Source: Rhinopithecimicrobium faecis
GTDB taxonomy: Bacteria; Bacteroidota; Bacteroidia; Sphingobacteriales; Sphingobacteriaceae
Assembly: GCA_017942165.1 (NCBI GenBank)
Contig: JAGKSB010000006.1
Span: 62,001-126,000, forward strand
DNA: 64,000 nucleotides
Reading direction: 5' to 3'
A model generated the notes under the pieces. It did no database searches, was not told where the DNA came from, and saw only the letters and a list, made by a program, of their open reading frames with translations. A program made the position numbers and the translations under genes. Below are positions 8,260 through 16,374 of this stretch, piece by piece (the first letter of the stretch is position 1; each line of letters begins with the position of its first letter).

Positions 8260-9156
8260 CCAACCTTTTCTTTTAAACCAAAAGTAGATCGCTAAAGATA
8301 ACACTGTCATAATAGCAATACATAGCGGGTATCCATAATACCAAGCCAACTCGGGCATATTCGCAAAATTCATCCCATAGATTCCAGCAATAAATGTTAA
8401 GGGCATAAAGAAAACCGAAAAAACGGTTAGCGTACGCATAATCTCATTGGTATGGTTGGAAGAAATATTAAAATAAATCGTCAGTAGCTGCGCTGTATTT
8501 TCAGATAAATTGTCGTACAGTAGGCAGCATCGTAGGTAAATATCTTCGATATCACGTGTATACAGATTTTTAAATAACTCCGTGTCAAAATGTGATACCA
8601 TCGGCCGGTACAATGCGAGGATTTTCTTTATTACATCCACTTGTCGCTTGATGTAGTATACATTCTGTAAGATAGGTTTTCTATTTTTTGTTAGGAATAC
8701 CACCTCTTCAAACTTATCAAGCCGCTCGGCAAGAAAGTTAGCAATATTCTCGTAGGAAGATACCGTCAGTAAGGCCAAGGCATAAGCAATATGACGTGGC
8801 CCCTTATAGCGTAAGTCTGCCTGCACCTCGCGTTTTAAATTCTCTAAAAACTCAATCGGCTTCTTATGGATGGTAATAATAAAATTAGCCCCATAAAATA
8901 TGGATAGACGTTCCGTAATTTCCACGATGGTATCTGAATTCTTCTTATATTTTTCAGAAAATGCCCGTAAAATAATAAAAGTGTAGGATTCAAAAGCCTC
9001 AATCTTTGGAAGGTGTGCAGGTTCTATACAATCTTTAATCGAAGCTTCAGAAAGATTATATTTCAATGCTATAGTGGCGAAGTCCTCTTTTGTAGGAGCT
9101 GAAATGTCGATCCATTCAAAGGAGTCTTTCTCTTTGTGTATAATTGGCGTAATCAT
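8254..9156 (-). CDS. corA: CorA family magnesium/divalent cation transporter
   Basis: This is a pentameric inner-membrane Mg2+ channel. It has 300 residues: a long cytoplasmic N-terminal alpha/beta and helical funnel domain, then two C-terminal transmembrane helices (about 238-258 and 272-291). The pore signature YGMNFANMPE lies between them, containing the invariant Gly-Met-Asn selectivity motif. The final KRKGWL is a typical basic CorA tail. It is convergent with tsaB and followed upstream by a shared terminator at 9197-9230. Confidence 0.95.
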   Translation of the reverse strand: MITPIIHKEKDSFEWIDISAPTKEDFATIALKYNLSEASIKDCIEPAHLPKIEAFESYTFIILRAFSEKYKKNSDTIVEITERLSIFYGANFIITIHKKPIEFLENLKREVQADLRYKGPRHIAYALALLTVSSYENIANFLAERLDKFEEVVFLTKNRKPILQNVYYIKRQVDVIKKILALYRPMVSHFDTELFKNLYTRDIEDIYLRCCLLYDNLSENTAQLLTIYFNISSNHTNEIMRTLTVFSVFFMPLTFIAGIYGMNFANMPELAWYYGYPLCIAIMTVLSLAIYFWFKRKGWL

Positions 9157-9196
9157 AAAAATGTGTTCCTAAATAATACCAACTGTAAGATGCAAA

Positions 9197-9230
9197 AAAA
9201 AAGCTATTTCTTTTCAGAAATAGCTTTTTT
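9197..9230. terminator. Terminator downstream of the OmpH-like gene
   Basis: AAAAAAGCTATTTC (9197-9210) and GAAATAGCTTTTTT (9217-9230) form a perfect 14-bp stem. It has A and T flanks, so it can act on both strands. It terminates the minus-strand gene at 9248-9859. Confidence 0.85.
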
Positions 9231-9247
9231 AACAAGGGAAAATAAAC

Positions 9248-9859
9248 TTATTTTTTCTTGCTTTTATATTCTTCGTTAAGTGCTTTAACAACTTCGTTGG
9301 TGATCTCTAACTTCGAGTCTGCATATAAAACAGCAGGGTTAGATTTTGAATATGTTAAGACAAATTTGTATCCATTTTCAGTAGCATGCTTCTTTAAATA
9401 TTCTGTAATTGACGTGTAGACAGCATTAAATTCCGAAGCTTCATCCTGTTGGATAGATGCGGAAGCATTTTGATCTAAACGTGCTAATTCATCTTGCTTA
9501 CGTGCTAATTTCTCTTCTGTAGCTTGACGCTCAGAAGCAGACATCGTACCTGCTTTTTGCTGATATTCTGCAACTTCACGTTGGAAAGCTTGGCTTTTTG
9601 CTTGTAAGTCAGTTTGAGCTTTCTTAACTTTTGCTTCTAATTTAGATTTTATATCCTTGAAGTAATCATATTTTTCAGATAAAGAATCCGAGTTGATATA
9701 TACGATTTTTTCTGCTGAAGGCGTATTTGCTACGGCAGCAGTCGTGGAGTCTGAAGAAGATGTAGCCGAAGATTTAGCGCCTTGATTACAAGAAACTACA
9801 GCTGTTGTTAGCATAATCGCTACAGATGCCTTTGTAAGTGTTGAAAAAATTTTATTCAT
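9248..9859 (-). CDS. OmpH/Skp-family periplasmic lipoprotein
   Basis: This is a Skp-like chaperone candidate for outer-membrane proteins. The start at 9859 is chosen because it gives a clean lipoprotein signal (MNKIFSTLTKASVAIMLTTAVVSC) ending at the lipobox Cys. An upstream non-ATG start would add 11 charged residues ahead of it. After a Ser/Thr-rich linker come the OmpH elements: YINSDSLSEKYDYFKDI, a long coiled coil (about 75-130, KLEAKVKKAQTDLQAKSQAFQREV and onward), and the C-terminal strands VLTYSKSNPAVLYADSKLEIT. Skp of E. coli is soluble; the lipid anchor here is a Bacteroidota variant. Confidence 0.85.
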   Translation of the reverse strand: MNKIFSTLTKASVAIMLTTAVVSCNQGAKSSATSSSDSTTAAVANTPSAEKIVYINSDSLSEKYDYFKDIKSKLEAKVKKAQTDLQAKSQAFQREVAEYQQKAGTMSASERQATEEKLARKQDELARLDQNASASIQQDEASEFNAVYTSITEYLKKHATENGYKFVLTYSKSNPAVLYADSKLEITNEVVKALNEEYKSKKK

Positions 9860-9992
9860 CAGTTTTTTAGTTATTTTCGATTTGAAAAACAAACCTACAT
9901 AAAAAAATACATTTTTTCATTTCTCTCCCAAAATACTTGCCAATAACAGGGTTTGAAGCGGTATTCCTTGCGTAGAATACTTGGTTATTTCC

Positions 9993-10023
9993 TTGCTTTC
10001 TGTGCTTAATTTTTGTATTTTTG
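9993..10023 (+). promoter_or_regulatory. gyrB promoter
   Basis: TTG at 9993-9995, a spacer of exactly 20 nt and TATTTTTG at 10016-10023 match the Bacteroidota -33/-7 pattern, 24 nt before the gyrB start. Confidence 0.7.
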
Positions 10024-10047
10024 AGTAGTAGTATTTAATGATTCTCA

Positions 10048-12006
10048 ATGAGCGAAGAAAATAAAAATGCATCGTCCTATTCAGCCGATAATATTCAAGT
10101 CCTTGAAGGTTTAGAGGCTGTTCGTAAACGCCCTTCCATGTATATTGGAGACACTGGGGTGAAAGGTTTACATCATTTAGTTTACGAGGTTGTTGACAAC
10201 TCCATCGATGAGGCCGTTGCGGGATATTGTGATAATATTAACGTAACGATTCACCCGGATAACTCTATTTCTGTACGTGATAATGGTCGTGGTATTCCAA
10301 CCGGAATTAATAAAAAAGAAAATAAATCAGCCTTAGAGCTTGTAATGACTGTATTACACGCGGGAGGTAAGTTTGATAAAGATACCTATAAAGTGTCAGG
10401 TGGTTTACACGGGGTAGGGGTATCTTGTGTGAATGCGCTATCAACTTTATTAGTTGCTGAAGTTCACCGTGAAGGGAAAGTCTTTAAACAAGAATATCAC
10501 CAAGGTAAGCCGCAGTATGATGTTAAAGAAATTGGTGTTTCTGAGGAACGTGGTACAATTGTAACATTCCATCCTGATCCTGCGATCTTTACGTTAACGA
10601 CTATTTATAACTACGATACCTTAGCAAATAGATTGCGTGAGTTGTCATTTTTAAATAAAGGTATCACCCTTTCTTTAGAAGATGAACGCGAGTCTAATGA
10701 AGATGGTACGCCTAAAAAAGACGTGTTCTTCTCGGAAGGTGGTCTTCAAGAATTTGTTAAATTCTTAGATGGCACACGCCAAGCAATCATTCCTGAACCT
10801 ATTTATGTGGAAGGAATTAAGCAAGGTATTCCTGTCGAACTTTCATTACAATACAATGATACCTATACGGAGAATGTACATTCTTACGTAAATAATATTA
10901 ATACCATTGAAGGGGGATCACATGTTGCGGGTTTCCGTAGAGGTTTAACGCGTACTTTAAAAAATTATGCCGATAAATCAGGCCTTTTAAAGAACATGAA
11001 GGTTGAAATTACAGGTGACGATTTCCGTGAAGGTCTTACGGCTGTAATTTCTGTAAAAGTAGCTGAGCCTCAGTTTGAAGGTCAAACTAAGACTAAGTTA
11101 GGGAATAACGAGGTGATGGGAGCTGTAGATATGGCGGTAGGAGAAATCTTAAATACCTATCTAGAGGAAAATCCTAAAGAAGCTAAGTTAATCGTGCAAA
11201 AGGTGGCAATTGCTGCTCAAGCGCGTGCTGCAGCTCGTAAAGCGCGTGATTTAGTACAACGCAAGACTGTAATGGGCGGCTCAGGACTTCCAGGTAAATT
11301 GGCCGATTGTTCTAGTAGCGATCCTGTAGAGTCAGAAATTTTCTTCGTCGAGGGGGATTCCGCAGGTGGTACAGCCAAACAAGGTCGTAACCGTCACTTC
11401 CAAGCGATTATGCCTTTACGTGGTAAGATCCTAAACGTTGAAAAAGCAATGGAACATAAGATCTACGAAAATGAAGAGATCAAGAATATGTTTACAGCCT
11501 TAGGAGTTTCCGTAGGTACTGCTGAAGATGCTAAAGCCCTGAATACTGATAAGCTGCGCTATCATAAGATTGTTATTATGACCGATGCGGACGTCGATGG
11601 TTCTCACATCGCTACGCTAATCTTAACTTTCTACTTCCGTTATATGAAGGAATTGATTGAGAAAGGTTATGTATATATTGCTACTCCACCACTATATCTT
11701 GTGAAAAAAGGTAAGGAGCATCAGTATGCATGGACGGAAGACCAACGATTAGCAGCTATTCAACGTTTAAAAGGTACGGGTAAAGAAGACTCTGTACACG
11801 TTCAACGTTACAAAGGTCTTGGAGAGATGAATGCGGAACAATTATGGGATACGACTATGAATCCTGAAAACCGTACGCTACGCCGTGTAACCATTGAAAA
11901 TGCAGCCGAAAGTGACCGTATTTTCTCTATGTTAATGGGCGATGAGGTCGCACCAAGACGTGAGTTTATTGAGAAAAATGCGCGCTACGCGAAGATTGAT
12001 ATTTAA
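10048..12006 (+). CDS. gyrB: DNA gyrase subunit B
   Basis: GyrB is the ATPase subunit of gyrase and drives negative supercoiling. The 652 residues include the GHKL ATPase motifs EGLEAVRKRPSMYIGD, EVVDNSIDEA, DNGRGIP and SGGLHGVGVSCVNALS. The Toprim motifs are EGDSAGGTAKQGRNR and MTDADVDGSHI, with Mg2+-binding Asp residues. The tail is QRYKGLGEMNAEQLW. The glycine-rich GGLHGVG loop and the length of about 650 residues fit GyrB better than ParE. It is a single-gene unit between its own promoter and a long hairpin. Confidence 0.96.
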   Translation: MSEENKNASSYSADNIQVLEGLEAVRKRPSMYIGDTGVKGLHHLVYEVVDNSIDEAVAGYCDNINVTIHPDNSISVRDNGRGIPTGINKKENKSALELVMTVLHAGGKFDKDTYKVSGGLHGVGVSCVNALSTLLVAEVHREGKVFKQEYHQGKPQYDVKEIGVSEERGTIVTFHPDPAIFTLTTIYNYDTLANRLRELSFLNKGITLSLEDERESNEDGTPKKDVFFSEGGLQEFVKFLDGTRQAIIPEPIYVEGIKQGIPVELSLQYNDTYTENVHSYVNNINTIEGGSHVAGFRRGLTRTLKNYADKSGLLKNMKVEITGDDFREGLTAVISVKVAEPQFEGQTKTKLGNNEVMGAVDMAVGEILNTYLEENPKEAKLIVQKVAIAAQARAAARKARDLVQRKTVMGGSGLPGKLADCSSSDPVESEIFFVEGDSAGGTAKQGRNRHFQAIMPLRGKILNVEKAMEHKIYENEEIKNMFTALGVSVGTAEDAKALNTDKLRYHKIVIMTDADVDGSHIATLILTFYFRYMKELIEKGYVYIATPPLYLVKKGKEHQYAWTEDQRLAAIQRLKGTGKEDSVHVQRYKGLGEMNAEQLWDTTMNPENRTLRRVTIENAAESDRIFSMLMGDEVAPRREFIEKNARYAKIDI

Positions 12007-12026
12007 TCGTATACTGTTATAAAAGT

Positions 12027-12070
12027 AACCAAGAAAAGCTTTCTTCCTATGAAGAAAGCTTTTCTTGGTT
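12027..12070. terminator. 20-bp perfect hairpin after gyrB
   Basis: The arms 12027-12046 and 12051-12070 are exact reverse complements around a CTAT loop. The right arm ends in CTTTTCTTGGTT rather than a pure T run. It probably works as a terminator or as an RNA 3'-end stabiliser. Confidence 0.7.
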
Positions 12071-12074
12071 TAAC

Positions 12075-12113
12075 AGCATTCTGTTAAAGCATACTGTTAA
12101 AGCCTGCTTTTAA
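12075..12113. repeat. Three tandem 13-bp units
   Basis: AGCATTCTGTTAA (12075-12087), AGCATACTGTTAA (12088-12100) and AGCCTGCTTTTAA (12101-12113) lie head to tail between the gyrB hairpin and the next gene. Confidence 0.8.
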
Positions 12114-12179
12114 AGCATAAATATAATAGTACGGTTTAGCTATCTAGTTTATCGAGGGCAAGAGCCTTCTAAGCTACCT

Positions 12180-14270
12180 ATGCTACGTGTTCTTAAAAGC
12201 GTCGTGCTATTTTTCATATTCTTCTTTTTAACAAGTATACTTTCCGCTCAGGAATACCTATCTGCTGCCGCAGATACCCTACTTCATGGGAGCCTGCAAG
12301 AACAGCTTGCCAACAACCTGATCGAGCAACTTTTAGAAAGTGTCGATAGTGAGCAGGATCCTACGGAATGGATGGAACGCTGGCAGCACTACATGGCCAA
12401 CCCACAGTCCATTCAAGCTATTAGCCAACGTGATCTTCAGGAGTTAGGTTTTATAAATGCGCTACAGCTTCAGGCATTTATTGCTTATCGCAACGAATAT
12501 GGGCCATTTACCAGCTTATTGGAGCTGCAGGCAATACCCCATTGGGATGCCAATACCATTCAACTCCTGCTCCCTTTTGTAAGCCTTCCACGCGCTTCTG
12601 AAAGGCAGCTTCTGAAAAACATTTTCCAACAGAAACCCCAGCAAGACCTCCTACTAAGGTATGCCAGAGCCTTGGAGACCCCAGAAGGCTATAAAATTGT
12701 AGACCCCACAAGAAGCCGTTATCTCGGCGCTTTGGATCGCTATTTAGTGCGCTATAGATTACACTTCGCCGACGACTTTCGTATCGCCATCACCATGAAG
12801 CAAGATGCTGGTGAACCCTTTTTCTCCCGCTATCAGCCTGAAGGATTTGACTTCTACGCCGCATCGCTATACCTGAAAAAATGGAAATCTTTCAAACAGC
12901 TGATTCTAGGCGATTATACCTTACAAATTGCGCAAGGTCTACTGGCTTGGGGAGGCTTGGGATTTGGGAAAGGTACGCAGGTGGGGCAGGTGGCTAAGCA
13001 AGGGGTAGGGGCAAAGCCTTACACCTCCTCCTTAGAATATAATTTTTTTCGAGGTATAACGGGAACCTATACTTTTCGCGCCCTGGAGTTTACTCCTTTT
13101 ATAGCCTTTCAATATGTCGATGGAAACGTTCAGAAAACCGATTCCGGGCGCTTTGTAAGTTCTTTTGGCCGTACTGGATACCATAGGACGCCCACAGAAA
13201 TTCAAAATAAAAATTCTTTAGCACAGCTTGTATATGGTCTCAATACCGTGTATAGAAAAAGGAGCTTAACCTTAGGTAGCGCTGTGCTGCATACCCGCTA
13301 TGATGCTTATAAAGTGCGCCCTAATACCTTGCGCAATTACTACGACTTTGAGGGTGATAACCTCCTTACTATGAATGTTTATGGAAACTATACCTTTAGA
13401 AATCTATACTTCTTTGGGGAGTACGCTTTTAATCCTAGTTATTCCGAAGGGCGAGCTTTTATTACAGGTCTTTTGGCAGGATTAACGAAGCGGGCATCAC
13501 TCGCTGTCGTATATAGAGATTATGGTAAAGAGTATAAGCATCTTTGGGGGAATGGGCTCGGAGAGAAATCAAATACGCAGAATGAAAGAGGGCTTTATAT
13601 GGGATTTGTATACCAGCAACCGAGGAAATTTGATTGGAATACATATGTCGATATTTTTTATTTTCCAGGCCCCAGTTATTTAGCAGACTTCCGTGCTCAG
13701 GGAATGGATTTGATGAGCCAATTTAACTGGATACAGAATAGGAAGGATCAGTATACCTTCCGCGTGCGCTACAGGCTACGCATGGAAAATTACCTCCCCA
13801 CAGGAGCGCCTGACAATAGTTTAGTCCCTATCGACCGTTGGCAGCTACGCCTGCAATATCACATGCAATATACCCCCGTTTGGAGTTTTCGCGCTCGTCT
13901 AGAAGGGGTCAGCTATCAGAAAGTTCCCGCTGCTGAGGAATTGGGATGGATGGTCTATCAAGATATATTCTACCGTAAAGCTGCCTATAGACTTAATATC
14001 CGCGTAGCCTATTTTGCTACAGCCTCTTATGCAGCACGCATTTATGCTTATGAAAATGATTTACTTTTTGCGGCTTCTTTTCCAAGCTATTTCAATCGCG
14101 GCTGGCGCTATTATCTCAATGTGCAGGTAAAATTAACGAAGAATTTAAACAGCTGGGTGCGTTATGCCAGATTTCAATACCCTGATTTAGAAAACTTAGG
14201 CTCTGGATTAGATCTGATAAGAGGAAATCAGCGTTCAGAGCTAAAGCTGCAGCTGCGATACCAATTTTAA
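12180..14270 (+). CDS. Outer-membrane beta-barrel protein with N-terminal helix-hairpin-helix domain
   Basis: The protein has 696 residues. A Sec signal peptide (1-24, ending LSAQ) is followed by a helical segment (30-75) and a ComEA-like helix-hairpin-helix domain at about 82-136 (RDLQELGFINALQLQAFIAYRNEYGPFTSLLELQAIPHW). The rest has the alternating aromatic pattern of a large beta-barrel (for example YNFFRGITGTYTFR, YLNVQVKLT) and ends in Phe (KLQLRYQF), as outer-membrane barrels do. HhH domains bind DNA non-specifically, and in ComEA they receive incoming DNA in the periplasm. comEC begins 4 nt downstream, so a role in DNA uptake is inferred. It could instead be a structural barrel whose HhH has another ligand. 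Confidence 0.8.
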   Translation: MLRVLKSVVLFFIFFFLTSILSAQEYLSAAADTLLHGSLQEQLANNLIEQLLESVDSEQDPTEWMERWQHYMANPQSIQAISQRDLQELGFINALQLQAFIAYRNEYGPFTSLLELQAIPHWDANTIQLLLPFVSLPRASERQLLKNIFQQKPQQDLLLRYARALETPEGYKIVDPTRSRYLGALDRYLVRYRLHFADDFRIAITMKQDAGEPFFSRYQPEGFDFYAASLYLKKWKSFKQLILGDYTLQIAQGLLAWGGLGFGKGTQVGQVAKQGVGAKPYTSSLEYNFFRGITGTYTFRALEFTPFIAFQYVDGNVQKTDSGRFVSSFGRTGYHRTPTEIQNKNSLAQLVYGLNTVYRKRSLTLGSAVLHTRYDAYKVRPNTLRNYYDFEGDNLLTMNVYGNYTFRNLYFFGEYAFNPSYSEGRAFITGLLAGLTKRASLAVVYRDYGKEYKHLWGNGLGEKSNTQNERGLYMGFVYQQPRKFDWNTYVDIFYFPGPSYLADFRAQGMDLMSQFNWIQNRKDQYTFRVRYRLRMENYLPTGAPDNSLVPIDRWQLRLQYHMQYTPVWSFRARLEGVSYQKVPAAEELGWMVYQDIFYRKAAYRLNIRVAYFATASYAARIYAYENDLLFAASFPSYFNRGWRYYLNVQVKLTKNLNSWVRYARFQYPDLENLGSGLDLIRGNQRSELKLQLRYQF

Positions 14271-14274
14271 CACC

Positions 14275-16323
14275 ATGCTATTACGTGTGTTAGTACCTTT
14301 GATTCTAGGGATAATTACAGGGTATTATATAGATAATATACTTTCTATTAGGGATATATTTATTGCGCAGACTTTTGTTTTCTTAGTGATGCTGCTTTTT
14401 GCGAATTATAAAATAGGTGTTTATAGTTTTAAGATACTTCTTTTTATAACCTTTTTATTTGCGGGATTATGGCGTGTGTATCTCGTGCATCCAAATGATC
14501 AATCGCAGTATTTCGCGAAATTTCCTTCCCCCTATTTACTGGCTAAGCTGCTGGATGAGCCCAAGGTCACAGCGGAGCGTATCCAGTATATCCTTACGAT
14601 TCAAGGGCAGGGCGATAGGCAGTTAATTACGGCGGCGACAGGGAAGCTTTCCGTGACGATATATGCACCACAAAATGCGCCGTTACAGTATGGGGATCTC
14701 TTGCTGCTAAAGGCAAACTATCAGGCCTTCACAAAGCCATTGAATCCTGGGGCATTTGATAACCGTCGCTTTATGTCTTCCAAAGCGGTCTATTTTCAAC
14801 AACATGGGGATGAAGGCACAATTATTCTGTTAGGTAAAGACTATGGTTCCGCAGTATACCGTGCATCATATATCCTGCGCGACCAACTTCTCATTAAATT
14901 TGGAAAATATCTTGGAGCGGGTTTTTCTTACCAGTTTCTTTCCGCTATTATCCTTGGGTATCGGGAAAATTTTGAGGCTGATAACTACGGTATTTTTACA
15001 GATACAGGTACCGTGCATCTACTCGCTATTTCAGGGATGCATGTAGGCATTTTATTTAAAATTGTACAGCTGATTTTACAGTTTATCCCCATTGTAAATA
15101 ATTGGAAATACCTGCAGCTATTGATGTTATTTGCTATTGTATGGGTCTATATATTTTGCACAGGACTTCCTCCTTCGGCCGTTCGTGCCGGCATTATGGT
15201 GAGCTATATCCTCCTTACGCGGACATATGGCATCTATAAGATTTCATTTAATACGATTTGGGTGTCGGCGATTATTTCGCTAGCTATTATGCCTATGCAT
15301 ATCTATTCCCTAGGTTTTCAATTTTCTTATTTAGCGGTTTTAGGGATTTTTATTTTCCAAGAACTTGCTGCTTTTCGAGGATTTAAAGGACGTCCCCTAC
15401 TCAGGTATTTTGTACTTTGTATAGGAATAAGTTTTAGCGCACAAGTAGTATGTACCCCCTTGTCATTATATATTTTTGGAACTTTTCCAAGCTACTTTCT
15501 ACTCGGTAATATCTGGTCGATTATCCCTATACACATCCTGATGTTTGGGGGCTTACTATTAGCTATAGGTTTTCCTTCCCTGGTCAATGAAATTGTGGCC
15601 TCGGCGATTTTATTTACTGTAGATTGGATTAGGCTGGGCCTTACGAAGATTACCACATTACCTTATGCTGTATTTCATGTCTATTCAATTGATGGCCTTC
15701 AGCTACTGGGTATTTACAGTTTTCTATTTTCTATGCTCGCCTGGATGCTATGGAGAAAGTTACGCTATTTGGTTTTTAGTATCCTCACTTTAATAGGCTT
15801 GATAGGCTATCTACATCAGCAACGTGCACGCACTAATAAGCTGGCTGCGCTCACGATTTATGCGATTCGCAGTCATTTAGTTTTCAGTATCTATCAAAAA
15901 CAGCAATTAAGCTTGTATTCGGATCTTTCTACATTAACACATCCCTCACATCAGTATAGTGTATATCCACATCTTAGGGTATATGGAGACTTACAGGCGA
16001 TGAAATTTACACCTTTAACGAAAGTAACGAATTATGATTTGAGAGCTTCCTCAGCGCAGATACTTGTTATTCAAAGTCCACTGTACTGCAGCTCGGGAGC
16101 AGTTTTTGACAGCTATAGGAGGGCGAATATCCTGCTTATTAAGGGGCTTCCGTTAGCTGATATCCTGCTTATCCTGTCCCGTATTTACAGTCCACAGATA
16201 GGTATCATGGGGAACTTTAGTGCTGCTGAGCGCGCGTTACTTGCTGCTATGGCCCCCAAGGGTGCGGAAGTAATGATCTTTCCTGCGGGGAGTCAATCCT
16301 ATCGCTTTCCGATCGTGCTTTAG
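14275..16323 (+). CDS. comEC: ComEC/Rec2-family competence protein
   Basis: ComEC forms the inner-membrane channel that passes single-stranded DNA during natural transformation. The 682 residues contain an N-terminal DUF4131-like part with two to three membrane helices and an OB-like soluble region (about 85-200). The Competence domain follows at about 215-480, with HLLAISGMHVGILFK at about 250-264 and several further helices. The C-terminal 170 residues do not contain the HxHxDH motif of the metallo-beta-lactamase domain found in many ComEC proteins, so the nuclease part is absent or degenerate. It is coupled to the HhH barrel gene (4-nt gap) and followed by recQ. Confidence 0.9.
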   Translation: MLLRVLVPLILGIITGYYIDNILSIRDIFIAQTFVFLVMLLFANYKIGVYSFKILLFITFLFAGLWRVYLVHPNDQSQYFAKFPSPYLLAKLLDEPKVTAERIQYILTIQGQGDRQLITAATGKLSVTIYAPQNAPLQYGDLLLLKANYQAFTKPLNPGAFDNRRFMSSKAVYFQQHGDEGTIILLGKDYGSAVYRASYILRDQLLIKFGKYLGAGFSYQFLSAIILGYRENFEADNYGIFTDTGTVHLLAISGMHVGILFKIVQLILQFIPIVNNWKYLQLLMLFAIVWVYIFCTGLPPSAVRAGIMVSYILLTRTYGIYKISFNTIWVSAIISLAIMPMHIYSLGFQFSYLAVLGIFIFQELAAFRGFKGRPLLRYFVLCIGISFSAQVVCTPLSLYIFGTFPSYFLLGNIWSIIPIHILMFGGLLLAIGFPSLVNEIVASAILFTVDWIRLGLTKITTLPYAVFHVYSIDGLQLLGIYSFLFSMLAWMLWRKLRYLVFSILTLIGLIGYLHQQRARTNKLAALTIYAIRSHLVFSIYQKQQLSLYSDLSTLTHPSHQYSVYPHLRVYGDLQAMKFTPLTKVTNYDLRASSAQILVIQSPLYCSSGAVFDSYRRANILLIKGLPLADILLILSRIYSPQIGIMGNFSAAERALLAAMAPKGAEVMIFPAGSQSYRFPIVL

Positions 16324-16338
16324 TTGTGTATAATTTTG

Positions 16339-16346
16339 TATTTTTG
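16339..16346 (+). promoter_or_regulatory. Probable recQ -7 element
   Basis: TATTTTTG fits TAnnTTTG, 29 nt before the recQ start. A matching -33 TTG at the usual spacing is not clear, because that region is the end of comEC. Confidence 0.45.
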
Positions 16347-16374
16347 GGGTAGCGCTTTTCGCTGATATGCACGC

